Assembly: GCA_041395905.1 (NCBI GenBank)
Contig: JAWKZP010000006.1
Location: 62,001-126,000 of the forward strand
Origin: UBA7803 sp041395905
GTDB lineage: Bacteria; Pseudomonadota; Gammaproteobacteria; Pseudomonadales; Azotimanducaceae
Length of the DNA: 64,000 nt
Direction of reading: 5' to 3'
In this document: positions 35,541 through 44,450 of the stretch, one piece after another
Layout: the number at the start of each line of letters is the position of its first letter
Position numbering within the stretch: position 1 is the stretch's first letter
Notes under the pieces: generated by a model
What the model was told of the DNA's origin: nothing
The model's database searches: none
The model's input: the letters and a program-made list of their open reading frames with translations, nothing else
Made by a program: the position numbers and the translations under genes

Positions 35541-36416
35541 TCAGCGCAGGTGTCGCAGAATCCCGTCGAGCTCCTCCAGCGTCGAGTAGCCGATCACCAG
35601 CCGACCGGACCCCGACCCACCCTGGTGAATGCTCACCGGAGCGCCGATGCGCTCGGACAGTTCCTGTTCGAGGCGCCTCACGTCCGGATCGGCATGCACC
35701 GGGCTGCGCACGGGCGCGGGCCGCGCGGCACCCTGCAGATGCTGGCGAACCAGCGCTTCGGTCTGGCGCACCGACAGTTGTCTGTGCACAACCTGGATGG
35801 CAAGGCGCTCCTGATCCAGCGGCCCCAGGCTCAGCAGCGCGCGCGCGTGGCCCATTTCGAGCGCGCCGGTCTGCAGCAGATCCCGGACCGGCGGCGCCAG
35901 ATTCAGCAGGCGCAGCAGGTTGGTGACCGCCACGCGCGACTTGCCCACCGCGTCCGCCACCTGCTGCTGGGTGAGGGAGAATTCGTCCTTGAGGCGCTGC
36001 AGCGCCATGGCCTCTTCCAGCGGGTTGAGGTCCTCGCGCTGGATGTTCTCGATGAGCGCCATGGCCGAGGCCTGCTCGTCGCTTACGTCCTTGACCACGG
36101 CCGGAATCGTCGTGAGCCCGGCCAGCTGAGCCGCGCGCCAGCGCCGTTCACCGGCGATGAGCTCATAACCGCCCTGGGGGCGTGGCCGCACCACCACCGG
36201 CTGCATGAGGCCCTGGGCACGGATGGATGCTGCCAGCTCTTCCAGACTTTCCTGCGAGAACTCGCGGCGCGGCTGATAGCGGCCGCGGCTGATGCGCTCC
36301 ACCGGCAGCTCGCTGAGATCCGCGGGCCCGCTGCCTGCGGTGTTCTCCTGGTTGCCCCCGCTCGCGCCGGCGGACAGCAGCGCGTCCAGCCCTCGACCCA
36401 ATCGTTTCTTGCTCAC
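35541..36416 (-). CDS. parB: Chromosome-partitioning protein ParB
   Basis: CTP-dependent DNA clamp that loads at parS and spreads to organise the origin region. The N-terminal KKRLGRGLDALL contacts ParA; the CTPase/partner domain includes GRYQPRREF, ELIAGERRWRAAQLAG (near residue 87) and LIENIQREDLNPLEEA (near 117); the helix-turn-helix LTQQQVADAVGKSRVAVTNL (near 148) binds parS; the last ~50 residues form the dimerisation domain. 291 residues, family-typical. It is 91 bases after parA. Candidate parS sites lie inside recF at 47.6 and 48.2 kb. Confidence 0.97.
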   Translation of the reverse strand: MSKKRLGRGLDALLSAGASGGNQENTAGSGPADLSELPVERISRGRYQPRREFSQESLEELAASIRAQGLMQPVVVRPRPQGGYELIAGERRWRAAQLAGLTTIPAVVKDVSDEQASAMALIENIQREDLNPLEEAMALQRLKDEFSLTQQQVADAVGKSRVAVTNLLRLLNLAPPVRDLLQTGALEMGHARALLSLGPLDQERLAIQVVHRQLSVRQTEALVRQHLQGAARPAPVRSPVHADPDVRRLEQELSERIGAPVSIHQGGSGSGRLVIGYSTLEELDGILRHLR

Positions 36417-36507
36417 AGCGGTCTACTCGGATTCATCGATGTCGGGTGGTCCCCGGTGTGGGCGCGACCCGCGCATTGCGCTCGCATTGCCCTGCCCCGT
36501 TCGCACT

Positions 36508-37281
36508 TCAATGCGCAAACGCGCTGTGCTTCCTCTTTATCTCGCCTGCCAGAGCCATGTAGGCGACGGCGCCGCGGGAATGACGATCATAGAGGATGGC
36601 GGGCAGACCATGGCTCGGTGCTTCGGCGAGACGGATGTTGCGCGGGATCACGGTACGGAACACCTGATCGCCGAAATACTGAATCAGCTGTCGCGACACG
36701 TCACGGGTCAGACTGTTGCGCGGATCATACATCGTTCGCAGAAGCCCCTCTATTGCCAGATCCGGATTGCCCCGCTCACGCACGCCCTTGATGGTGTCGA
36801 GCAGCGCGGACAGGCCCTCCAGCGCGTAGTACTCACACTGCATGGGTATCAGCACGCTGTGCGCCGCGATCAGCGCGTTGAGTGTCAGGATGTTGAGTGA
36901 CGGCGGGCAATCGATGACCACGAAGTCGTAGGCATCGCGCACCGGCTCGAGCCGTTCCTTCATCCGGAATTCGCGCCGTTCCTGGCGCAGCAGCTCCAGC
37001 TCGGCCGCCGTGAGGTCGGTATTCCCGGGCACGATCTCGTAGCCGGCCTGGCAACGGCGCACAACATCCTTCAGCGGCACGCCGTCGATCAACCAGTCGT
37101 AGATGCTGAGCTCGAGCTCGCTCTTGTCGACACCGGAGCCCATGGTGGCGTTGCCCTGGGGATCCAGATCCACCAGCAGAACCCGGCTGCCCGACAGCGC
37201 CAGCGACGCGCTCAGATTGACGCTGGTGGTGGTCTTGCCTACCCCACCCTTCTGATTGGCTACCGCGATGACCCTGGTCAC
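36508..37281 (-). CDS. parA: Chromosome-partitioning ATPase ParA (Soj)
   Basis: Deviant-Walker ATPase that pulls ParB-parS complexes apart. Signature KGGVGKTTTSVNLSASLA at about residues 11-28, Walker A-prime LLVDLDPQGNATMGSG (near 37) and Walker B FVVIDCPPSLNILTLNAL (near 122). 257 residues, the size of chromosomal Soj-type ParA without an N-terminal operator-binding domain. Starts with GTG at 37281 overlapping the rsmG stop (GTGA), so it is likely translationally coupled to rsmG. Confidence 0.97.
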   Translation of the reverse strand: MTRVIAVANQKGGVGKTTTSVNLSASLALSGSRVLLVDLDPQGNATMGSGVDKSELELSIYDWLIDGVPLKDVVRRCQAGYEIVPGNTDLTAAELELLRQERREFRMKERLEPVRDAYDFVVIDCPPSLNILTLNALIAAHSVLIPMQCEYYALEGLSALLDTIKGVRERGNPDLAIEGLLRTMYDPRNSLTRDVSRQLIQYFGDQVFRTVIPRNIRLAEAPSHGLPAILYDRHSRGAVAYMALAGEIKRKHSAFAH

Positions 37282-37919
37282 TCGAGTTCCTGCCTCCGGC
37301 TGATCCGAACTATCCTCTGCACGCCACGGCCGGGAACCTCGACCTCCCGGATCTCCGCGGTCACGGAGTCGCCAAGCCGCGCTGCATCCTCCCGAACGGC
37401 CTGCTGCACGCTGTGCAGCACCAGCAGCACGCCACGGGCCGCTAGCAACGGCGCGGCCAGCCGCCAGAGCGTTGCCAGGTCAGTTACCGCACGGCTCACG
37501 ACACAACCGAACGCGCCGGGCTCGTCGATCTGCGCAGCATCTACGCAGCGCGCCCTGGCATTGCCGATCGCCAGCTCCCGCACGGCCCGCTCGACGAAGC
37601 GGATTCGACGGGCATTGCGATCCGCGAGCAGGAATTGTAGGTCCTCCCGGGCGATCGCCAAAGGAATTCCCGGCAGGCCGGCGCCCGTGCCCAGGTCCAG
37701 CACCGGGCCCCCCTCGAGCCAGGGTGCGAGGCACAGGCTGTCCAGCAGGTGCCGTTCGTAGAGGCGATTCTGATCCTGACGCGAGATCAGATTGAACGAT
37801 CGATTCCAGCGCAGCAACAGCGCCGCAAAGCCCAGCAGCCGCTCGGCCTGGCGCAGCGACAGCACTACGCCGAGGCCGGCAGCGTCCGCAATGACCTGCG
37901 CCGCGGCCGGCAATGTCAT
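37278..37919 (-). CDS. rsmG: 16S rRNA (guanine-527-N7) methyltransferase
   Basis: Methylates G527 of 16S rRNA; loss gives low-level streptomycin resistance in other species. The SAM-binding motif VLDLGTGAGLPGIPLAIA (near residue 70) and the upstream FNLISRQDQNRLYERHLLDS block are diagnostic of the GidB family. ATG 37919 gives 213 residues; the open frame reaches 38024 through the mnmG 3' end but that part is not conserved. 31 bases after mnmG; overlaps parA. Confidence 0.95.
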   Translation of the reverse strand: MTLPAAAQVIADAAGLGVVLSLRQAERLLGFAALLLRWNRSFNLISRQDQNRLYERHLLDSLCLAPWLEGGPVLDLGTGAGLPGIPLAIAREDLQFLLADRNARRIRFVERAVRELAIGNARARCVDAAQIDEPGAFGCVVSRAVTDLATLWRLAAPLLAARGVLLVLHSVQQAVREDAARLGDSVTAEIREVEVPGRGVQRIVRISRRQELE

Positions 37920-37950
37920 CGCGCTGGGCAGCGGGCCGTCGGGTCGCGGC

Positions 37951-39873
37951 TCAGGCACCGGCCGCCGGTGACGTGACCACCTGCGCGTCCTGCTGATCGG
38001 GCAGCGCGCCGCTCCGGCGCGCATGAACCAGCAGCAGGGACAACGCCGCGGGCGTCATGCCGGGTATCCGGGCCGCGCGTGCCAGAGTTTCCGGACGCAC
38101 GTCTTCCAGCTTCTGGCGCAGCTCCAGTGACAAACCGTCGATGTCCGCATAGCGCATGGCTGCGGGCAGCCGGATGCTTTCGTGGCGGCGGACCTTGGCG
38201 ATCTCGTCGTCCTGGCGACGGATGTAGCCCTCGTATTTGGTCTCGATCTCAACCTGCCCGAGCACTACCGGATCCTCGAGCTCGAACCCTGCAACACGCG
38301 CCACGGTGGCAAGGCTGACCTCCGGACGCCGGAGGTAAGCGAGCAGCGTCGACTCGCGCGTCAACGCTGCTCCGGTCGCCTTGCCCAGCGCAGCCGCCAG
38401 CGGACTGTCCGAATGCACCAGCGTGCCGGCCAGCCTGTCGCGCAGCTCGTCGACCGCGCGGCGCTTGTGCTGATACGCGCGCCAACGCGCTTCACCCACC
38501 AGGCCGAGCTCCCTGCCCAGCGGCGTCAATCGATGATCCGCATTGTCCTCACGCAACCGCAGACGATACTCGGCACGGCTGGTGAACATGCGATAGGGCT
38601 CGTTGGTGCCCAGATTGATCAGATCGTCCACGAGCACGCCGATGTAGGCCTCGTCACGCCGCGGACACCAGGCGGGCCGTCCAGCTACCTTGAGCGCCGC
38701 GTTGAGACCTGCCAGCAGGCCCTGGGCAGCGGCTTCTTCGTAGCCGGTGGTGCCGTTGATCTGGCCGGCAAAAAACAGCCCCTCGATCACCCGGGTTTCC
38801 AGCGAGTAACTCAGATCACGGGGATCGAAGAAGTCGTACTCGATGGCGTAGCCCGGACGCGTGATGTGGGCGGACTCGAGCCCCCGGATGCTGCGCACCA
38901 GCTGTACCTGCACGTCGAACGGCAGGCTGGTGGAAATGCCGTTGGGATAGAGCTCCGCCGTGTCCAGCCCTTCCGGTTCGATGAACAGCTGGTGCTTGAT
39001 CCGATCCGCAAAGCGCACCACCTTGTCTTCGATACTGGGGCAGTAGCGTGGCCCGACCCCTTCTATGACACCGGAGTAAAGCGGCGATCGATCGAGTCCC
39101 CGGCGAATGATCTCGTGCGTGCGCTCATTGGTATGGGTGATATGGCAGGGCACCTGGCGCGGCGCCTCGGAGTCACGACCCAGAAAAGACAGGCACGGGG
39201 TCGGCTCGTCGCCCGGCTGCGTATCCATCACCGAAAAGTCGACGCTGCGGCCGTCGATGCGCGGTGGGGTGCCCGTTTTCAGACGGCCGACCCGCAGCGG
39301 CAGCGCCCGCAGTCGAGCAGCCAGCGCGTTGGAAGCGGCGTCGCCGGCGCGGCCGCCGGAATGGTTTTCCAGCCCGATGTGAATGCGCCCGCCAAGAAAC
39401 GTGCCGGTGGTGAGCACCACGGCACGGGCGCGGAACCTTAGCCCCATCTGCGTCGTGACGCCGACGACCCGGTCACCTGAGACTTCCAGATCCACCACTG
39501 CCTGTTGAAACAGACGCAGATTCGGCTGCTCTTCGAGCAGGCTGCGCACCGCCTGGCGGTACAGCGCCCGGTCTGCCTGGGCGCGCGTCGCGCGCACCGC
39601 GGGCCCCTTGCTGGCATTGAGTACGCGGAACTGAATGCCGGCGCGATCGGTGGCGCGCGCCATGATGCCGTCGAGCGCATCGATTTCGCGCACCAGGTGA
39701 CTCTTGCCGATCCCGCCGATGGCGGGATTGCAGGACATCTGGCCGATGGTCTCCAGACTCTGAGTGAGCAGCAGGGTGCTGGCGCCAAGCCGGGCCGCGG
39801 CCATGGCGGCCTCGCAACCGGCATGCCCAGCACCGATGACGACCACGTCGAAGGTTTCCGGGAAATCCAGCAT
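37951..39873 (-). CDS. mnmG: tRNA uridine-5-carboxymethylaminomethyl modification enzyme MnmG
   Basis: FAD-dependent partner of MnmE that modifies U34 of tRNAs. FAD-binding VVVIGAGHAGCEAAMAAARL at about residues 10-29, CNPAIGGIGKSHLVREIDAL (near 48), the GidA signature LKTGTPPRIDGRSVDFS (near 197) and the C-terminal domain GYIRRQDDEIAKVRRHES. 640 residues with an Ala-rich tail. ATG 39873. Follows mnmE by 83 bases and leads rsmG-parA-parB. Confidence 0.98.
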   Translation of the reverse strand: MLDFPETFDVVVIGAGHAGCEAAMAAARLGASTLLLTQSLETIGQMSCNPAIGGIGKSHLVREIDALDGIMARATDRAGIQFRVLNASKGPAVRATRAQADRALYRQAVRSLLEEQPNLRLFQQAVVDLEVSGDRVVGVTTQMGLRFRARAVVLTTGTFLGGRIHIGLENHSGGRAGDAASNALAARLRALPLRVGRLKTGTPPRIDGRSVDFSVMDTQPGDEPTPCLSFLGRDSEAPRQVPCHITHTNERTHEIIRRGLDRSPLYSGVIEGVGPRYCPSIEDKVVRFADRIKHQLFIEPEGLDTAELYPNGISTSLPFDVQVQLVRSIRGLESAHITRPGYAIEYDFFDPRDLSYSLETRVIEGLFFAGQINGTTGYEEAAAQGLLAGLNAALKVAGRPAWCPRRDEAYIGVLVDDLINLGTNEPYRMFTSRAEYRLRLREDNADHRLTPLGRELGLVGEARWRAYQHKRRAVDELRDRLAGTLVHSDSPLAAALGKATGAALTRESTLLAYLRRPEVSLATVARVAGFELEDPVVLGQVEIETKYEGYIRRQDDEIAKVRRHESIRLPAAMRYADIDGLSLELRQKLEDVRPETLARAARIPGMTPAALSLLLVHARRSGALPDQQDAQVVTSPAAGA

Positions 39874-39907
39874 GAATCAGCACGCGGGGCGGGTAACAAG
39901 GGGGGCG

Positions 39908-39935
39908 AAGTATAAGTCTTAGTCGGGCGATTGGA
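39908..39935 (-). promoter_or_regulatory. Weak candidate promoter upstream of mnmG
   Basis: On the minus strand TTCCAA and TATACT are separated by 16 bases in the 83-bp mnmE-mnmG gap. The -10 is good, the -35 poor. It could give mnmG-rsmG-parAB partly independent expression. Confidence 0.32.
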
Positions 39936-39956
39936 AGGCCCGGGATCTTCATGAGG

Positions 39957-41360
39957 CTACTTGCCGATGCAGAAGCTCGCAAAGATCTCGCCGAGCAGGT
40001 CGTCGGCGCTGACCGTACCGACAATGGAACCGAGGGCCTGATGCACCGAGCGCAGCTCTTCAGCGACCAGCTCCCCGGGCAGCTGCGCGGCCACGAGCGC
40101 GCCGGCCCGGTTCAACGCTTCCAGCCCCTGCTGCAGCGCCAGCAGATGCCGGCGCCGCGCCGTGTAGGTGGACGCATCGGCGGCAAAGCCCACCGATTCG
40201 ATGATGCACCCCACCAGCGTCGAGACTCCGGCGCCGGTCTTCGCCGACAGCCGCAGCTCCAGCGTGTCGCCGGCTTCGTCCCGGGAGACCACACCCGGGG
40301 CGTTGCCGGACAGGTCGATCTTATTGCGCACGCGCAGGACGGGCCGACGTTCCAGCGGATCCTGCGCGGCACGAACGTCCGCGAGCAGCGCACAGGCAGC
40401 CGGCGTCGGCGCGGTTCGATCGTCGACCACCAGCACTATCAGGTCCGCTTCGCTGATCTGACGCCGCGCCCGCCGCACGCCCTCCTGCTCGACCGGGTCC
40501 TGCGAATCCCGCAGACCCGCCGTATCCACTACCTGCACAGGCAGCCCTTCGAGCGACAGGTCCGCGCGAATCAGATCCCGAGTGGTGCCGGGAATCTCGG
40601 TCACGATGGCGCGATCCTCGCCCGCCAGCGTATTGAGCAGGCTGGACTTGCCCACGTTGGGTTCCCCCACGAGCGCGATGCAGATCCCGTCGCGCAGCAG
40701 AATGCCCTGCCTGGAGCGTGCAATCAGCGCGGCGAACTCCCGATGCAGGCCACCGATGCGCTCACCCACCTGGCCCTGGGAGAGGAAGTCCACTTCCTCT
40801 TCGGGAAAATCGATGGCCGCCTCGACGAACATCCGCAGTTCCAGAACCACCTGATCGAGGTGCTGTACCGCCGCGGAAAACTCGCCCTGCAGGGAGCGCA
40901 ATGCCCCGCGCGCCGCCGCCCGCGACGAGCTCGCGATCAGGTCTGCGACCGCTTCTGCCTGAGCCAGGTCGAGCTTGCCGTTGAGAAATGCCCGTTCGGT
41001 AAATTCCCCGGGACGCGCCAGCCGCGCACCGATGGACAGCACGGCATCCAGAAGCAGGCGCAGCACCATGGGACCGCCATGTCCCTGCAGCTCGACCACG
41101 TCTTCCCCGGTAAAGGACGCCGGTGCGGCAAACAGGAGCGCGATGCCCACGTCGACCGGCTCACCATCTCTGTCTCTGAACTCGACGTAGTCGGCGCGAC
41201 GAACACGCAGCCTGCGGCCGCAGATCGTCTCGCCGACGCGGCGGGCATCACTGCCGGAAATGCGTACGATGCCGACGCCGCCCTGACCGGGCGCCGTGGC
41301 GATCGCTGCAATGGTGTCCGCGTCCTGGGTGGCTATCTCAGCTCTTGGCAGGCTGGGCAT
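39957..41360 (-). CDS. mnmE: tRNA modification GTPase MnmE
   Basis: GTPase partner of MnmG. N-terminal tetrahydrofolate-binding domain (DTIAAIATAPGQGGVGIVRI, near residue 15), helical domain, and an inserted G domain with GEPNVGKSSLLN (G1), EIPGTTRDL (G2), VDTAGLRDS (G3) and NKID (G4). The C-terminal CIGK contains the invariant Cys. ATG 41360 gives 467 residues and overlaps the yidC 3' end by 23 bases; no better start lies between it and the conserved domain. Confidence 0.97.
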   Translation of the reverse strand: MPSLPRAEIATQDADTIAAIATAPGQGGVGIVRISGSDARRVGETICGRRLRVRRADYVEFRDRDGEPVDVGIALLFAAPASFTGEDVVELQGHGGPMVLRLLLDAVLSIGARLARPGEFTERAFLNGKLDLAQAEAVADLIASSSRAAARGALRSLQGEFSAAVQHLDQVVLELRMFVEAAIDFPEEEVDFLSQGQVGERIGGLHREFAALIARSRQGILLRDGICIALVGEPNVGKSSLLNTLAGEDRAIVTEIPGTTRDLIRADLSLEGLPVQVVDTAGLRDSQDPVEQEGVRRARRQISEADLIVLVVDDRTAPTPAACALLADVRAAQDPLERRPVLRVRNKIDLSGNAPGVVSRDEAGDTLELRLSAKTGAGVSTLVGCIIESVGFAADASTYTARRRHLLALQQGLEALNRAGALVAAQLPGELVAEELRSVHQALGSIVGTVSADDLLGEIFASFCIGK

Positions 41361-43080
41361 TGGTCTGCCGCATGACGTACCACTGCTGCGCAATGGACAG
41401 CAGGCTGTTCACCAGCCAGTAGAGCACCAGGCCCGCCGGGAAGAACAGGAACAAGGCAGTAAACACGATGGGCATGAGCTTCATCATGCGGACCTGCATC
41501 GGATCGCCCACCTGCGGGCTGAGCAGCTGCTGGAGGTACATGCTCCCACCCATGGCCAGGGGCAGCACGAAGTAGGGGTCCATCGCCGCCAGGTCGTGAA
41601 TCCACAGCATGAAGGGCGCATGGCGCAGCTCGACGCTTTCGAACAGAACCCAGTAAAGAGCGATGAATATCGGCATGGGCAGCAACATCGGCAGGCAGCC
41701 GCCCAGCGGGTTGACCCCTTCCTTCTTGTAGAGGTTCATCATCTCCTGGGACAGCTTCTGACGATCGTCCGCGTAGCGCTCCTGCAGGCGCTTCATCTGC
41801 GGAGCCACCCGGCGCATGTTGGCCATGGATCGGTAGCTCGCCGCGGACAGCGGGTACAAAACCAGCTTGACGCCCAGCGTCAGCAGGATGATCGCCACGC
41901 CCCAGTTACCCACGAATCCGTGCAGCCAGTCGAGGATGTAGAACAGCGGCACTGCGATCCACCACAGAAAACCGTAGTCGACCGTGAGGTTCAGATTCGG
42001 CGCGATCTGCTCGAGCTGCTTCTGATCCTTCGGGCCCGCATAGAAGCGCGACTCCCAGACACCGGTAGCTCCCGGTGCGATGGTCTGCGAGGGGCTGGTG
42101 TAGCCCACGATGTAGGTACCATCGCTGCGGCTCTGACCGTAGTAGCGATTGCTGTCTTCCGGATTGCCGATCCAGGCACTGAGAAAGTAGTGCTGCAGAA
42201 ACGCGATCCAGCCCCCTTCGACGGTCTCGCGGAAGGGTGCGTCGTCCAGATCGTCGAGCTTGATCTTCTGGTAGCGGTTTTCCTGCGTCGTGATGGCAGC
42301 ACCCAGATAGGGTTTCGGGCCGACGCTGGCCGCGCTCTCGCCGGGGGGCGCCTTGCCATCGCGTTTGATCTGGGCGAAGAGGCCGGCGTTCACCGCCTCG
42401 CTGCCCTCGTTGTCGAGCTCATAGCGCAAGCCGATGAGATAGTCGTCCGCGTCGAACGAGTAGATCTTGCGCAATGCCATGCCGTTGCGCTCGCTGTGCA
42501 GCACCAGTTCCAGGCGTTCGCCCGGGGCGACGTCGAGTTCGGCAGACGGCGCATGGAACAGCGGTCGGCTGCCTCCGGAGTCGATGCCGGCGCTGCCGAT
42601 CAGACCGCTCTGAGCGATGTATGTGCGGTCGCGGCCATTGTCCAGCAGCAGGTAGGGAACATCCGGCGTATCCAGAGATTGCGGGTACTTGGGCAGCTGC
42701 ACCCGGACGATGTCACCACCCAGAAGGTCGATCCATACCCGCAACGTCGGCGTGCTGACACGCACCAGCCGTTCTGCAGCCGCCGGGGTCGAAGCCGGCG
42801 CAACCGGCGGGGCCGGCGCTGCGCTGAGCAGCGACGGATCGGGCACGTCGTCATGGGCGATGGCTGCCGAGCTCTGATCACCTGGCGGTGCGGCCACATC
42901 GCCACCAGCAGGCACATCCTGAGGCAGTTCCGAGGCGGCCATGGGCAACTCGGGCTCCGCGGAGTAGCTGGATTCGGGCGCCTGCTTAACGTAATCGTCG
43001 TTCCAGGCCAGGATCATCAGGTAGCCGGTTGCGGCCAGGCCGATCAGCAGCAGGATGCGCTGTACTTCGGTCGGTAGCAT
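41338..43080 (-). CDS. yidC: Membrane protein insertase YidC
   Basis: Inner-membrane insertase for small proteins such as the Fo c subunit. N-terminal membrane helix (RILLLIGLAATGYLMILAW, residue 8 on), a low-complexity Ala/Pro linker to about residue 110, a periplasmic beta-supersandwich domain, then the five-helix core with LYKKEGVNPLGGCLPMLLP (near 480) and AGLVLYWLVNSLLSIAQQW. 580 residues from ATG 43080; the in-frame extension to 43257 overlaps yidD and is rejected. 5 bases after yidD. Confidence 0.97.
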   Translation of the reverse strand: MLPTEVQRILLLIGLAATGYLMILAWNDDYVKQAPESSYSAEPELPMAASELPQDVPAGGDVAAPPGDQSSAAIAHDDVPDPSLLSAAPAPPVAPASTPAAAERLVRVSTPTLRVWIDLLGGDIVRVQLPKYPQSLDTPDVPYLLLDNGRDRTYIAQSGLIGSAGIDSGGSRPLFHAPSAELDVAPGERLELVLHSERNGMALRKIYSFDADDYLIGLRYELDNEGSEAVNAGLFAQIKRDGKAPPGESAASVGPKPYLGAAITTQENRYQKIKLDDLDDAPFRETVEGGWIAFLQHYFLSAWIGNPEDSNRYYGQSRSDGTYIVGYTSPSQTIAPGATGVWESRFYAGPKDQKQLEQIAPNLNLTVDYGFLWWIAVPLFYILDWLHGFVGNWGVAIILLTLGVKLVLYPLSAASYRSMANMRRVAPQMKRLQERYADDRQKLSQEMMNLYKKEGVNPLGGCLPMLLPMPIFIALYWVLFESVELRHAPFMLWIHDLAAMDPYFVLPLAMGGSMYLQQLLSPQVGDPMQVRMMKLMPIVFTALFLFFPAGLVLYWLVNSLLSIAQQWYVMRQTNAQPAKS

Positions 43081-43085
43081 GAATC

Positions 43086-43355
43086 TCAGGTCTCCTCTCT
43101 GGCCGGAGCGGTACCGGCCGGTACCGGATCGACCCCGCAGGGATGGAAGGGATGACAGCGTCCCAGGCGCCGCAATGCCAGCCAGCCGCCCCGCAGCACG
43201 CCGAAACGCTCGATGGCTTCGCCGGCATAACGCGAGCAGGTGGGATGAAACCGACACTGGTTGCCGATGAATGGGCTCAAGGTCAACTGGTAGCCTCGGA
43301 TCAGCACCAGCACGAGGCGCCGGGGAGCGTGCTTTAGCGCAACCCGGAAGGTCAT
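43086..43355 (-). CDS. yidD: Membrane protein insertion efficiency factor YidD
   Basis: Small membrane-associated helper of YidC. The 89 residues show an amphipathic N-terminal helix and the Cys/Pro-rich YidD signature: NQCRFHPTCSRYAGEAIERF (near residue 32) followed by RRLGRCHPFHPCGVDPVP. ATG 43355 overlaps the rnpA stop (ATGA), consistent with coupled translation in the rpmH-rnpA-yidD-yidC cluster. Confidence 0.95.
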   Translation of the reverse strand: MTFRVALKHAPRRLVLVLIRGYQLTLSPFIGNQCRFHPTCSRYAGEAIERFGVLRGGWLALRRLGRCHPFHPCGVDPVPAGTAPAREET

Positions 43356-43714
43356 CGCTGGCAGGCCTCGACCTCGGCGAGCAATTGATCCGCGAGCATG
43401 CGCAGCGTCTCGTTGTCCACCTGTTCCGTAATCTGCATCACGATGTCCATGGCGGGCAGTTGTGCCCGGCGCTGACGGAAGGTTTCCCGCAGCACCCGTT
43501 TGACGCGGTTACGCTCATGGGCGCGGGAGATTGCCCGTTTCCCCACCACCAGGCCGAGCCGGGCCCCGGCGGGGACGGGCATTCTATTCGCAACTGCGCT
43601 CAGACGTAATGCTCCGCTGCGCCGGCGCAGCGTGGCATTGCGGAACACGTTGTTGAAATCGCGGGCGTTGAGCAGCCTGGCGCTGCGCGGAAAGCCCAGA
43701 TCGGGCGACGCCAC
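43352..43714 (-). CDS. rnpA: Ribonuclease P protein component
   Basis: Basic protein cofactor of the RNase P ribozyme for tRNA 5' maturation. The signature RAHERNRVKRVLRETFR (near residue 63) and the N-terminal RLLNARDFNNVFRN substrate-binding region are present. 120 residues from GTG 43714. It is 20 bases after rpmH on the same transcript. Confidence 0.95.
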   Translation of the reverse strand: MASPDLGFPRSARLLNARDFNNVFRNATLRRRSGALRLSAVANRMPVPAGARLGLVVGKRAISRAHERNRVKRVLRETFRQRRAQLPAMDIVMQITEQVDNETLRMLADQLLAEVEACQR

Positions 43715-43734
43715 CCGTTGGCGGCTGCAGCGCG

Positions 43735-43869
43735 TCAGGCGCTGAGGCGTTTGCGGCCCTTCGCGCGGCGTGCGTTGAGCACCTTGCGGCCGCCCTTGGT
43801 TGCCATGCGGGCACGGAACCCGTGGGTACGCTTGCGCTTGATGTTGCTCGGTTGAAACGTTCTTTTCAT
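43735..43869 (-). CDS. rpmH: 50S ribosomal protein L34
   Basis: Short, highly basic ribosomal protein, 44 residues. Translating the minus strand from ATG 43869 gives MKRTFQPSNIKRKRTHGFRA and then MATKGGRKVLNARRAKGRKR with a final LSA, a near-invariant L34. It is the first gene of the leftward rpmH-rnpA-yidD-yidC cluster and marks one border of the oriC candidate region. Confidence 0.98.
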   Translation of the reverse strand: MKRTFQPSNIKRKRTHGFRARMATKGGRKVLNARRAKGRKRLSA

Positions 43870-43926
43870 CAGCTCTGACCCCGCGCAGGTGCGACGGTTG
43901 GGTGCCCGTTGGAAAAAGGGGTCGGA

Positions 43927-43955
43927 ATTCTAGGTAGCGGCGATCTGCGAGTCAA
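43927..43955 (-). promoter_or_regulatory. Sigma70-type promoter for rpmH-rnpA
   Basis: On the minus strand TTGACT and TAGAAT are separated by exactly 17 bases; the -10 ends 58 bases upstream of the rpmH ATG. Both hexamers match five of six consensus positions. Confidence 0.72.
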
Positions 43956-44215
43956 CGAGCAATCGCCGGGTAACTCGGGCACCCAGGCCCGCGCCCTCAG
44001 CGGGACCTGGCGGCAGACAAAGAAAAAGACAGGTATGAATATGAAAATATGGTTGTTGCTTGTTAAGGGCCCGGAACGCTGTTGATAGGTACCCTAACCC
44101 GGCGTCCAGGCTGGCAATTTGCGTGCGCCATTTCCTGTGCAGATGTTCTGGAAAGCGTCGGTATGGATTGTGAGTGCCGGCTGCGGGGTGCGATTGGTAC
44201 CCGTAGCGTACCGGG

Positions 44216-44224
44216 TTATCCACA
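44216..44224 (+). promoter_or_regulatory. Perfect DnaA box
   Basis: TTATCCACA, identical to the strong E. coli R-type DnaA box, 227 bases upstream of dnaA in the gene-free region. It may serve origin recognition, autoregulation of dnaA, or both. Confidence 0.8.
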
Positions 44225-44406
44225 GCTTCTTCAGCGGGTTGCTCACACGGCCGATGGCGCACGCGCGCAGTGGTTGGTCGCCGACTTGCTCTTAACCTTT
44301 TGAATTTGCTGTCAGTTATAAAAACATAGGATTTTTCCTTGGCAACGCGTAGCCAATGGCAAACCGAACTGGCTAGAATTCCGGCAAATTCAAATAACGA
44401 TTCCTG

Positions 44407-44427
44407 TTCCCCCAACAACCGGGGGAA
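44407..44427 (+). promoter_or_regulatory. Hairpin in the dnaA leader
   Basis: TTCCCCC, a 7-base loop, then GGGGGAA: a perfect 7-bp stem ending 23 bases before the dnaA GTG. A second GGGGG at 44437-44441 is the only Shine-Dalgarno-like purine run (9 bases from the start) and could also pair with the same CCCCC, so the leader may switch between two structures. Confidence 0.5.
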
Positions 44428-44450
44428 ACGATTTCTGGGGGCTATTTTTC

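Larger units (their letters stand above)
43870..44450. other. Gene-free rpmH-dnaA region, oriC candidate
   Basis: A 581-bp stretch between divergent rpmH and dnaA with no plausible gene. It has a perfect DnaA box at 44216-44224, two AT-richer patches (about 44018-44065 and 44290-44345) and the promoter/leader elements listed separately. In pseudomonads the rpmH-dnaA gap contains oriC, so this is the best origin candidate here. Only one perfect box is visible; TTGCTCACA (44239-44247) and TGTGCAGAT (44136-44144) are two-mismatch candidates. The opening element cannot be fixed by eye. Confidence 0.6.

Noticed and set aside
44295..44340. dnaA promoter around TATAAA
   Set aside because: A good -10-like hexamer is present, but no -35 at 16-18 bases; not called.
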